The notes under the pieces are model-generated. The model ran no database searches and was not told the DNA's origin. It worked only from the letters and a program-made list of their open reading frames with translations. Shown here in pieces: positions 6,314 through 13,373 of a DNA stretch of 16,843 nucleotides. Each line of letters opens with the position of its first letter. Positions within the stretch are counted from its first letter, which is position 1. A program made the position numbers and the translations under genes. The stretch is from an archaeon (GTDB taxonomy: Archaea > Thermoproteota > Bathyarchaeia > TCS64), in contig JAHLLU010000016.1 in NCBI GenBank assembly GCA_020444005.1, forward strand, positions 1 to 16,843, in the 5' to 3' direction.

Positions 6314-7243
6314 ATGTCAAATTATGGGATAAACCATGAATCAGGTACCTTGAAACGGGTTATGGTTCATCACCCAGGGAAAGAACTGGAGTTAGCGAAC
6401 GCTGACCCAGTTGCACATCACTTTGATATGCCCGTAGATACAAAACGATTCATCAGCGATCATCAGGAGCTTATTGATGCATTTGATGAGGCAGGAGTAG
6501 AAGTTCTAAAGGTCCGTGATCTTATAGCGGATAATAAGGAGATGATGGAGCAGAGCTACAAGGCGCCAAACCTAGTCTTCGTTAGGGACAGTAGCTCCAT
6601 GACAAATAATGGGGCTATGCTTTTCAGGATGGGGTTACCCACCAGAAGAGAAGAAACACCAGTCATTAAAGCTGCACATGAGGCAAATGGAGTACCCATC
6701 GCCTTAGAGATGAAGAAACCGGACAGCTTTGAAGGCGGAGGATTCGCCTTGCTTGAGGGTGGTACCGCTGTTGCTGGTCTATGTGACCGTTCAACACAGG
6801 GAGCATTAACTCAGATGGGCGATTATCTTCTGGACAACAAACTCGCCGATCTCTATATTCAATTAAACATGCCCCCGGACATGGTTCATATCGACGGTGA
6901 GTTCTGTGAACTTCCCGGAAAAGTAGCGTTAATTCACCCTGAGGTAATGGAAGAAGTACCAGCGATCTTCAGGACAAGCAACGAGAAATGGGAAGGAAGC
7001 TTTACTGAGTGGCTCAGGGAGGAGAACTGGGACATCATGGAGATTACTGACCAAGAGTGCTTCGATATGGCGGCAAACTTCCTCACCGTAGATAAAGACC
7101 TAGCATTCCATTATACTGGTAACCCACGGGTTATGCAGGAGTGTAAGGAGCGTGGTATCGATGTTGTTCAAATACCCGGAGAGGAAATGCGTAAAGGTAT
7201 GGGTGGAATCCACTGCATGACCTGCCCAGTATTAAGGGTATAA
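6314..7243 (+). CDS. Arginine deiminase superfamily (guanidino-modifying) enzyme
   Basis: A 309-residue protein of the superfamily that includes arginine deiminase, dimethylarginine hydrolase and amidinotransferases; these attack a guanidino carbon with a cysteine. Seen in order: the HHF-D segment near residues 35-38, FVRD with Asp92, FEGGG with Glu140, HID with His192 and Asp194, and the C-terminal GMGGIHCMTCP with nucleophile Cys301. These match the Asp, Glu, His-x-Asp and Cys set of arginine deiminase. The usual EGGD reads EGGG here. It is shorter than classical arginine deiminase (about 400) and slightly longer than dimethylarginine hydrolase. No carbamate kinase or ornithine transcarbamylase gene is adjacent, so a role in arginine fermentation is not shown. 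Arginine, agmatine-like or methylated substrates are all possible. Confidence 0.85.
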   Translation: MSNYGINHESGTLKRVMVHHPGKELELANADPVAHHFDMPVDTKRFISDHQELIDAFDEAGVEVLKVRDLIADNKEMMEQSYKAPNLVFVRDSSSMTNNGAMLFRMGLPTRREETPVIKAAHEANGVPIALEMKKPDSFEGGGFALLEGGTAVAGLCDRSTQGALTQMGDYLLDNKLADLYIQLNMPPDMVHIDGEFCELPGKVALIHPEVMEEVPAIFRTSNEKWEGSFTEWLREENWDIMEITDQECFDMAANFLTVDKDLAFHYTGNPRVMQECKERGIDVVQIPGEEMRKGMGGIHCMTCPVLRV

Positions 7244-7274
7244 AATCCCCAACATTTTCTGGGATATTTTTTTT
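7242..7274. terminator. Terminator between convergent genes
   Basis: ATCCC (7245-7249) pairs with GGGAT (7261-7265), with further A-T pairs after one mismatch, followed by eight T residues at 7267-7274. It follows the stop of the deiminase-like gene directly and ends at the stop of the convergent coiled-coil gene. The mirrored A/T flanks could serve both directions. Confidence 0.6.
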
Positions 7275-8147
7275 CTAATCTTCGTCCTCGTCGCCGTAGA
7301 TGAGCTTCATATCCTCAAAGGTGAGTTTTTCGCCGTTCTCCATTTTCTTGATGGCTGCTTGTTTCATGGCTTCTGCTCGCTGTTTTACGTTCATCTTGCG
7401 TAGTTCGGCGTGTTTGAGGTCTGATGCTTGAAGTCCGTCTCTCATGGCGTTGATGTCTGGCATTATGATGTTGAGTTCATCTTTGATGTTCTCGACTTCT
7501 TTTATCTTCTCAACATATCTGCCATGAACCTCGTCTGCACGTTTCTTGTCTTTGTCAGCCTGTTCGTAGAATAGTATCATGCGTTCATGATGTTCTTGGC
7601 TTTTCTCTGCTAGTCCATTAATCTCATCACGGAGAGCATTGATCTCTTCAAGGGTGCCCTTTCTGTCTTTGAGATAATCTTGTTTCTTATCCTGTTTCTG
7701 CTCGATTCCCTTGAACTCATCAAGGGTCTTGCTGAGGTCTGCTGCACGTTGGATAAGCTCATCTTCCCTTCCAAGCATCTCCTTTGTTGGTGTGGTCATT
7801 ACTTCCCACTCGATGCGTTTCAGGTCTTCCTGTACTTGTTTCTTATTGGGTAGTCCCTTGTAATCTTCTCTGATGGCGCGGTTTGCCTGTGCTAGTGCCT
7901 GATTTTTTTCGCTGAGGTCATCAAATAATGGTCCAAGGCTCTGTTTGATCTTCTGTACCTTGGAGTTGATCCTGTCGCGTTCATCGCGGTGTTTCTGTGC
8001 CTGGTCCCTTGCGGCTCTCGCTGTCTTATTGAGGCGGTCTCTTTCTTCCCTGAGTTTTTTTATCTGGTTAAATAACTCGTTGCGGGTATTCCTTAGCTCC
8101 GCTGCCTGTGCCTCAAGTTCATCTAGTTTCTTTTCGTCGATAGACAT
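7275..8147 (-). CDS. Long coiled-coil protein (COG1340-like)
   Basis: A 290-residue, highly charged protein that is almost wholly predicted coiled coil, with repeated Leu/Arg/Glu heptads such as LRNTRNELFNQIKKLREERD and a second coiled block after a PTKEMLG interruption near residues 120-130. It has no signal peptide or membrane segment and ends in a short globular tail KLTFEDMKLIYGDEDED. It resembles the archaeal coiled-coil family COG1340, which is widespread but of unknown function; SMC-like or cytoskeletal roles are guesses. The ATG with complement 8145-8147 is preferred because GGTG (complement of 8157-8160) lies nine bases upstream; the in-frame GTG at 8159 overlaps that GGTG. Divergent from the FMN reductase gene. 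Confidence 0.8.
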   Translation of the reverse strand: MSIDEKKLDELEAQAAELRNTRNELFNQIKKLREERDRLNKTARAARDQAQKHRDERDRINSKVQKIKQSLGPLFDDLSEKNQALAQANRAIREDYKGLPNKKQVQEDLKRIEWEVMTTPTKEMLGREDELIQRAADLSKTLDEFKGIEQKQDKKQDYLKDRKGTLEEINALRDEINGLAEKSQEHHERMILFYEQADKDKKRADEVHGRYVEKIKEVENIKDELNIIMPDINAMRDGLQASDLKHAELRKMNVKQRAEAMKQAAIKKMENGEKLTFEDMKLIYGDEDED

Positions 8148-8242
8148 ATGGAAGTGCACCGTACAGGTTTTTGTCTAATGCCTAGAGGATATGATACTTA
8201 TCTAAAAGGGCTTCTATGTACTGGTATCATGTTTTTAGTTAC

Positions 8243-8250
8243 TTTATTAG
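8243..8250 (+). promoter_or_regulatory. TATA-like box for the FMN reductase gene
   Basis: TTTATTAG lies 23-30 bases before the ATG at 8273, fitting a leaderless message. It supports 8273 over an in-frame ATG at 8216 that lies upstream of the box. Confidence 0.45.
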
Positions 8251-8272
8251 TGTCAGTACCTCTTCACAATAT

Positions 8273-8821
8273 ATGAAAGTAATCGGAATATTAGCCGGTC
8301 CACGACGAACAGGAAACACGGCTCGACTTGTAGAAGAGGTATTAGCTGGAGCAAAAGACGCCGGACACGAGACGCATCTGTTCTATATGAGCGATATGGA
8401 TATCAAACCCCTTGAAGCCGATGAAACGGGCTATGTATACCCCGATGATGACTTCACTGAACTAATGCCATACCTTGAATCAATGGATGCATTCGTACTC
8501 GGTTCTCCCATCTACTATGACCATGTAAGTGCACGAACCAAGATACTGATTGACAGACTCTACTATTATAGTACAAGCCATGGGGCTGAATACAGGAAAC
8601 TCATACCCGACGGCATCAAATTTGTCGGCGTATTCAGTTGTGGCTGGGACAACCCGAACGTATATGGTGAGGTCGTTGAGTGGCTTGAGGAACGTATGAG
8701 TCACTACTGGAACATGGAGCCTGTGGGTTCTTTGAAGGCATATGGGACAGGAAGAAAACCTGCTTCGGAGAATAAGGAGTTATTAAAGAAGGCTAGGGCT
8801 CTTGGTGAGAGTCTAGTCTGA
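8273..8821 (+). CDS. Flavodoxin-fold NADPH-dependent FMN reductase family protein
   Basis: A 182-residue flavoprotein of the NADPH-dependent FMN reductase / iron-sulfur flavoprotein group. GPRRTGNT at residues 9-16 is the FMN phosphate-binding loop, and FVLGSPIYYDHVSARTKILIDRLYY is the second flavin loop plus family helix. Relatives of this type often carry a CxxCxxC iron-sulfur motif after the second strand; here that stretch reads IKPLEADETGYVYPDDD with no cysteines, so it probably holds FMN only. It probably moves electrons to or from a small partner or quinone; the donor is unknown. The 57 bases before the chosen ATG are also open, but they encode residues that do not fit the fold. Overlaps the convergent OsmC-type gene by nine bases. 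Confidence 0.85.
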   Translation: MKVIGILAGPRRTGNTARLVEEVLAGAKDAGHETHLFYMSDMDIKPLEADETGYVYPDDDFTELMPYLESMDAFVLGSPIYYDHVSARTKILIDRLYYYSTSHGAEYRKLIPDGIKFVGVFSCGWDNPNVYGEVVEWLEERMSHYWNMEPVGSLKAYGTGRKPASENKELLKKARALGESLV

Positions 8822-9205
8822 TTGTAGCTCGATGTTTACACTGGGGGCACATTTAATGGTGTTTCCCACGTAGCATTTCCCAGCCTCTTCAAGAAGTCCC
8901 TCGATGGTCTCTGGGCTAAGTTTTGCGTTTATCTTTATACTTGTATTATATTCAACGCATCGGCTTGGGTTTCTAGCGCTCTTGTTATTTACAGTGATCT
9001 CAAATCCATCGTGTTCAATGTTGTTTTTCTGCATATAGCTGACAAGATGCATTCCTGTGCAGAGTCCTAGGCTTGCTGACATTAGTTTTCCGGGGCTCAT
9101 TCCCTCTGATGGGCTTTCTAGGTCTGATCTTCCGCTGATTACTGTGAATCCGTCTGCTTCTGCTTTTAGTTTCCATCCTTCTATCTGGGTTATTTTAACG
9201 CTCAT
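8813..9205 (-). CDS. OsmC/Ohr-family protein
   Basis: A 130-residue OsmC-fold protein. The family includes thiol peroxidases that reduce organic hydroperoxides with a cysteine pair. The first cysteine is in SLGLCTGMH (C49) at the start of the central helix, matching the peroxidatic position; the second is C111 in EEAGKCYVG, with another at C119. The EGMSPGKLMSASL lead-in to the helix is typical of the OsmC/YhfA branch. Full domain length, no signal peptide. A TATA-like box lies about 25 bases before the ATG, so the message is probably leaderless. Neighbouring flavin and Nfn-rubrerythrin genes suggest a shared redox-stress role, but it is transcribed separately. Confidence 0.9.
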   Translation of the reverse strand: MSVKITQIEGWKLKAEADGFTVISGRSDLESPSEGMSPGKLMSASLGLCTGMHLVSYMQKNNIEHDGFEITVNNKSARNPSRCVEYNTSIKINAKLSPETIEGLLEEAGKCYVGNTIKCAPSVNIELQSD

Positions 9206-9225
9206 ACCGGGTACGAGCCGTACGG

Positions 9226-9235
9226 TGAAATAAAG
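9226..9235 (-). promoter_or_regulatory. TATA-like box for the OsmC-type gene
   Basis: The minus strand reads CTTTATTTC around these positions, centred about 25 bases from the ATG at 9205. This is consistent with a leaderless transcript; no ribosome binding site is visible. Confidence 0.5.
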
Positions 9236-9303
9236 GGCTTACCTTGGATTTTTGGTACGCTTAAAACGGAGAAAAACCATGTGTCATATTTGATACTTTC
9301 AGA

Positions 9304-9325
9304 CTAATATTTTGTAAAATAATAG
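9304..9325. promoter_or_regulatory. 22-base dyad upstream of the Nfn-like operon
   Basis: CTAATATTTT and AAAATAATAG flank a central GT; nine of ten positions in the arms are complementary. It lies in the 200-base gap between the OsmC-type gene and the Nfn-like operon, about 80 bases before the latter. It could be an operator for either side. A/T-rich dyads also arise by chance. Confidence 0.4.
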
Positions 9326-9375
9326 CATTTTCTAGTCATAATAGGTAAAAAGGTTGACATTCTATGTTGCAAATC

Positions 9376-9384
9376 CTTAAACAA
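9376..9384 (+). promoter_or_regulatory. TATA-like box for the Nfn-like operon
   Basis: CTTAAACAA lies 23-31 bases before the ATG at 9407. An earlier ATG at 9402 is in another frame and stops at once. Weak match. Confidence 0.35.
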
Positions 9385-9406
9385 CGTCACCGAAATCTCC
9401 AATGAA

Positions 9407-10243
9407 ATGACCGATTTTAAGATCGTCAAAAAGGAAGACTTGAACTCAGCAGACTACTTGATTGAAGTTGAGGCACCTCATGTCGCAGAGAAGATCAAAC
9501 CAGGGCACTTTGTCCTACTTATGACCAATGAAAATGGGGAAAGAATCCCCATGTCCGTCAAATCAGCGGAAAATGGCAACATCGTGATGTTCATCAAAAG
9601 ACTAGGTAAGACAAGTCTTGAACTCGACGATTACAAAGTTGGAGACTCATTCTATCAGGTGATTGGGCCACAGGGAAACGAGTTCCCTATAAAAAAATAC
9701 GGGAATGTTGTATGGTGTAGTGACTTAGTGTGTGGCCATGCAGAGAACTATCAATACTGTAAAGCTCTCAGCAAGGTTGACGGCAACCATGTTATCTCTA
9801 TACAGTCATTCGGAACAAAGGATGATGTCTATGGTGAAGAAGATCTACGCTCAGTCAGTGATGAGTACTATATCACCACTGAAGACGGCTCCTATGGTCA
9901 GAAAGGGCACTATCTGGATATATTGAAACAGCTTATTGAGGAAAAGAGGGTAGATATTGCTCTCGCTTGTGGTAACATTGGCAAACTCAAGGAGATGGCT
10001 GATCTTACTAGACCCTATAATATCCCAACAATGTCTGTGCTTCGACAGATAATGGTGGATGGTACAGGCATGTGTGGAGCATGTAGAGTGTTCATTGATG
10101 GTCAGATGAAGCTTACCTGCGTTGATGGTCCACTATTTGACGCTCATAAGGTGAACTTTGCGGAGGTAATCAACAGGCTTGCCATGTTCAAGGCACCCGA
10201 GAAGGTGCATAAAGACCTCTACTTAGCAGGGAGGAACAAGTAA
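9407..10243 (+). CDS. NfnA-like small subunit of ferredoxin:NADP oxidoreductase, altered nucleotide site
   Basis: A 278-residue homologue of the small subunit of NfnAB / sulfide dehydrogenase, where FAD and NAD(H) normally bind. The FAD domain is conserved (ERIPMSV at 45-51, KPGHFVLLM, VIGPQGNEF). The C-terminal [2Fe-2S] motif DGTGMCGACRV...TCVDGP offers C223, C226, C238 and probably Asp218, the unusual Asp ligand known in NfnA. The reductase domain differs: where relatives have a glycine-rich GGGVGIAP-like loop, this protein has WCSDLVCGHAENY (103-115), and the later AIGP-like motif reads ACGNIGK. Binding of NAD(H) here is therefore doubtful. The gene overlaps the large-subunit gene by one base (TAATG). 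It could also be an assembly or electron-transfer subunit with a different partner. Confidence 0.85.
   Translation: MTDFKIVKKEDLNSADYLIEVEAPHVAEKIKPGHFVLLMTNENGERIPMSVKSAENGNIVMFIKRLGKTSLELDDYKVGDSFYQVIGPQGNEFPIKKYGNVVWCSDLVCGHAENYQYCKALSKVDGNHVISIQSFGTKDDVYGEEDLRSVSDEYYITTEDGSYGQKGHYLDILKQLIEEKRVDIALACGNIGKLKEMADLTRPYNIPTMSVLRQIMVDGTGMCGACRVFIDGQMKLTCVDGPLFDAHKVNFAEVINRLAMFKAPEKVHKDLYLAGRNK
10229..10234 (+). promoter_or_regulatory. Ribosome binding site of the large subunit gene
   Basis: GGGAGG, eight bases before the ATG at 10243, is the strongest ribosome binding site I noticed in the window. It lies within the end of the upstream gene, as expected for an internal gene of an operon. Confidence 0.75.
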
Positions 10244-12072
10244 TGCCGGCAACACGTGTACCAATGAGAGAGCAGGCAGTCGAGAAACGAGTTAAGAACT
10301 TTAACGAAGTACCTCTTGGCTACTCAAAAGAAGAATCGGTTCAAGAAGCAAACAGGTGTCTCCAGTGCGCTCATTCTCCCTGTTCAAGTCATTGTCCTGT
10401 TAATATTGATGTCACAAAGTTCGTGAAGGAGATCGCTGAACGTGACTTTCACTCAGCATACAATACATTGAAAGCAAGTAGCCCAATCCCCTCCATCGTA
10501 GGAAGGGTTTGTCCACAGGAATCCCAATGTGAAGGGGCATGTGTGCTTGGTAAAGCCGGTCAACCGATTAACATCGGTAAACTTGAGTCATTTATCGGTG
10601 ACTGGGCTATCGAGAACGGTGTAGTAGAGCCAGTTGAGATCAAAAATAACATAGGAAAGGTAGCTATCATCGGCTCTGGACCCACAGCCATTAGCTGCGC
10701 AGCTGATCTACGGAAACTTGGATACGATATTGTGGTCTTTGAGGCGCTACACAAGGCGGGTGGAGTCTTGCAGTATGGTATCCCCGAGTTCAGGTTACCA
10801 AAATCCATAGTAAACATCGAGCTTGATATGCTGAAAGACCTTGGTGTAGAAATCAAGTTAAACAGAATAGTCGGTCAACACATCAGCTTTGAGGATTTGT
10901 TATCTGAGTACGACGCTATCTATGTAGGTACAGGCGCTGGTGCTCCACGTTTCATGAACCTCAAGGGAGAAGAGTTGAATGGTGTCTACTCTGCTAACGA
11001 GTTCCTTATCAGAACCAACCTGATGAAATCATACTTGTTCCCCGAGGGATCAGATACCCCCATCGTTGTAGGCAAAAAAGTAGCTGTCATCGGCGCAGGA
11101 AACGTAGCCATGGACGCAGCAAGATGTGCATTACGCTACGGAGCCGAGACTCACATACTTTATAGAAGAACCAAAGCAGAAGCACCGGCAAGAGCAGAGG
11201 AGCTACACCACGCAATAGAGGAAGGAATACATTTCCACGAGCTAGAAAACCCCACAAGACTCAACGGTGAAGACGGGTGGGTTAAAAGCGTCACCCTTCA
11301 ACAGATGGAGCTAGGTGACCCTGACGCATCTGGAAGACGACGACCAGTTCCTATTCCTGACAGTGAGTTTACCGAGGAGTTTGATACTGTTATCGAGGCG
11401 ATTGGGACGTCTCCTAACCGTTTGTTCCTTTCACGAGCTGAGGGCTTGGAGGTTAACCGGTGGGGTGGTATACAGGTGAATGATGACATGCAGACAAGTA
11501 TACCCAAGGTTTTCGCTGGAGGTGACAGCATCAGCGGAGGAGCTACTGTTATTCAGGCTCTAGGTGAGGGTAGGGTTGCAGCAGAAAAGATACATGCTTA
11601 TCTTTCTTCTTCGAAAGGCGATAAATTGACTATGGAGGAGGCGTTAAAGATTGGAGCCGAGATGGAGCTTGAATCATACAACCTCTATAAGATGGCCGCC
11701 GAGAAAACCACAAGACCCGGTGCAAAAGAGTTCCTCAGTAAAATGGCTGAAGATGAGAAACGGCACAGAGCTTACTTCCTCAATGGGCTTGAAGACCCTA
11801 GTAACATCAAGGCAAGCACCATTGAGAAGAAGGTGATTGATCTCAAGATCACTGATCCGTTGGTGAAGGTTCCATTGAAGAAGGATTCCAGTTACCAAGA
11901 GATACTAATCTATGCAGCTCAAAGGGAGAAAACTGCACATGATTTCTACGTGATGCTTGCGGAAAATTTCAAAGGCACCGAGCTGGGTAACATGTTGGTA
12001 TCATTCGCTAAGGAGGAGCTATACCATAAATATCTGGTAGAGGCCGAGTACGATGACGTTTTCCTGAGATAA
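10243..12072 (+). CDS. NfnB-like NADPH oxidoreductase subunit fused to a rubrerythrin-like domain
   Basis: A 609-residue fusion. Residues 1-110 carry the N-terminal iron-sulfur cysteines of NfnB/GltD (C39, C42, C47, C51, then CPQESQCEGAC with C90, C96, C100 and the possible ligand Glu93). Residues 139-460 are the flavin/NADPH part: FAD loop GSGPTAI, ALHKAGGVLQYGIPEFRLPK, NADPH loop GAGNVAMD at 284-291 and GGDSISGGATV near the end. Residues 462-609 form a ferritin-like four-helix domain with two ExxH motifs, E505/H508 and E592/H595; with E475 and E562 these give the ligand set of a rubrerythrin diiron site. No rubredoxin domain follows. Typical NfnB ends before this domain. It probably forms a complex with the preceding subunit and may pass NADPH-derived electrons to peroxide. 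That function is inferred. Confidence 0.9.
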   Translation: MPATRVPMREQAVEKRVKNFNEVPLGYSKEESVQEANRCLQCAHSPCSSHCPVNIDVTKFVKEIAERDFHSAYNTLKASSPIPSIVGRVCPQESQCEGACVLGKAGQPINIGKLESFIGDWAIENGVVEPVEIKNNIGKVAIIGSGPTAISCAADLRKLGYDIVVFEALHKAGGVLQYGIPEFRLPKSIVNIELDMLKDLGVEIKLNRIVGQHISFEDLLSEYDAIYVGTGAGAPRFMNLKGEELNGVYSANEFLIRTNLMKSYLFPEGSDTPIVVGKKVAVIGAGNVAMDAARCALRYGAETHILYRRTKAEAPARAEELHHAIEEGIHFHELENPTRLNGEDGWVKSVTLQQMELGDPDASGRRRPVPIPDSEFTEEFDTVIEAIGTSPNRLFLSRAEGLEVNRWGGIQVNDDMQTSIPKVFAGGDSISGGATVIQALGEGRVAAEKIHAYLSSSKGDKLTMEEALKIGAEMELESYNLYKMAAEKTTRPGAKEFLSKMAEDEKRHRAYFLNGLEDPSNIKASTIEKKVIDLKITDPLVKVPLKKDSSYQEILIYAAQREKTAHDFYVMLAENFKGTELGNMLVSFAKEELYHKYLVEAEYDDVFLR

Positions 12073-12119
12073 CAATAGGATGGCGTGTCTATTCCTCTTT
12101 CGAATATTATTAAATAATC

Positions 12120-12126
12120 TATAAAC
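12120..12126 (+). promoter_or_regulatory. TATA-like box for the double winged-helix regulator
   Basis: TATAAAC lies 22-28 bases before the GTG at 12148, consistent with a leaderless message. The preceding TATTAAATA at about 12107-12115 is an alternative. Confidence 0.4.
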
Positions 12127-12147
12127 AGTAATACCTGTGGGATTTTG

Positions 12148-13209
12148 GTGTCTGAGATTCTAGAAAACAGTGATAATCTGAGAATAATGGAGTCTCTGGT
12201 ATCCGGTGAGTCTGTTGTTATAAACTATAGTGAACTTGGTCGCAGGTTATCTAAAAACAGAGGGACCATTCAGGAACGGGTGGAACGGCTTATCGAGAAT
12301 AATATCATTATGCCTCCCAGTTTTCCATTCTATTATCTTTTCAAGGCCTATCCTTTGTTGCTGCTTACAAATATGGATATACCGGACTGTGTTGAATGTC
12401 AGCCGAGGATTAGGCAGTGGATTATGGATGATCCAAAGATAATTGCTGCTTACAAGTTCCGGCAGGGAGAATATGGGACACTGATTTTCACTCTTCATAG
12501 GAACCTGAAGGAAGCCCATGAATGGTTATCCGTATTGCCTCATATACTGGAAAACGATTATGGCGTTGAGAAGGAGCACGCCACTTTCAATAGCAACACG
12601 ATATACATTAGCAATGAGCTTCTTCTGAAATATGATCCAAGCACTAGCATCAATATTCTTGAGCGTGACATCAGGAAAGGCGATTTATGTCTTAAAGGGC
12701 ACTGCATAGACCAGCTTGATGTATCGATTCTCAGATACCTCTTGACAGGAAAGGGCATAAAGTATAACCGAAATCGTGTTACACAGACTACGGGTCTACA
12801 CAACAGGACAGTTGAGAATCGAGTTAATCAGATGCTTAAGGAGAAGATTCTCTTAGACCCTGTTTGTAGATTCCCTGAGCTTTTCATGCCTCCGGGTTAC
12901 TTGTTATCTTACATGCTGGTGCATTTGGAGTATCCTATGAATGCGGGTCTTAACTCGTTGTTGATTAACGAGAATATTCCCATTATCTGGAAGACGATTC
13001 ACTCCAAGTATAATCTATTGATGTTTCACATTCACACTGATCTCCATGACCTGTATGGTGATATCGATGTCAACCGAGAGTCATACAAGATACTTGAGAA
13101 GGCACAGGCAAGATACCTCGCACACAACTCGCTGAAAGGATTTAGCCCGAAAAAGCTATCCCTTCAATATATAGAGTCAAAAATCAAACATCAAGACAAA
13201 GAAAAGTAA
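12148..13209 (+). CDS. Transcriptional regulator with duplicated winged-helix and sensor halves
   Basis: A protein of about 353 residues built of two similar halves. Each begins with a winged helix (NYSELGRRLSKNRGTIQERVERLIENNII near residues 27-54; NRNRVTQTTGLHNRTVENRVNQMLKEKILLDP near 208-240) and is followed by an alpha/beta region ending in a regular helix (AHEWLSVLPHIL; YKILEKAQARYL). The layout recalls archaeal Lrp-like regulators of paired-domain type, but I cannot name a family. The start is GTG 12148, fitting an A/T box; a TTG at 12145 is one codon longer. It lies 75 bases after the Nfn-rubrerythrin gene and may or may not control it. Cysteines are scattered, without an obvious cluster. 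Confidence 0.72.
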   Translation: MSEILENSDNLRIMESLVSGESVVINYSELGRRLSKNRGTIQERVERLIENNIIMPPSFPFYYLFKAYPLLLLTNMDIPDCVECQPRIRQWIMDDPKIIAAYKFRQGEYGTLIFTLHRNLKEAHEWLSVLPHILENDYGVEKEHATFNSNTIYISNELLLKYDPSTSINILERDIRKGDLCLKGHCIDQLDVSILRYLLTGKGIKYNRNRVTQTTGLHNRTVENRVNQMLKEKILLDPVCRFPELFMPPGYLLSYMLVHLEYPMNAGLNSLLINENIPIIWKTIHSKYNLLMFHIHTDLHDLYGDIDVNRESYKILEKAQARYLAHNSLKGFSPKKLSLQYIESKIKHQDKEK

Positions 13210-13249
13210 CCGTCTCTTGTGATAGCGGTATTGATTTTCTGTTTTATAT

Positions 13250-13271
13250 TATGGTAGCTTAACCATATTTT
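13250..13271 (+). terminator. Terminator-like hairpin after the regulator gene
   Basis: TATGGT (13250-13255) and ACCATA (13262-13267) form a perfect six-base stem with a six-base loop, followed by four T residues, about 40 bases after the regulator's stop. Confidence 0.5.
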
Positions 13272-13360
13272 CTACCTTGTTTTCGTATCCGATTATTTTA
13301 TTGTGTCCTAGATTGTGGTCTATCAAAGCTTTTATCACGATAATTGGGCAGGTTAAGAAA

Positions 13361-13367
13361 GAGGTGG
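13361..13367 (+). promoter_or_regulatory. Ribosome binding site of the esterase gene
   Basis: GAGGTGG ends six bases before the GTG at 13374. It decides for that codon over an in-frame TTG at 13344, which has no binding site before it. Confidence 0.55.
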
Positions 13368-13373
13368 ATTATT

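Noticed and set aside
11651..11898. Short frames on both strands over the rubrerythrin-like domain
   Set aside because: Shadows of the ferritin-like domain, whose diiron ligands are all in the main frame.
13210..13373. Short open frame from 13277 before the esterase gene
   Set aside because: It overlaps the esterase start in another frame, has no motif, and the region is better explained by a terminator, a promoter and a ribosome binding site.
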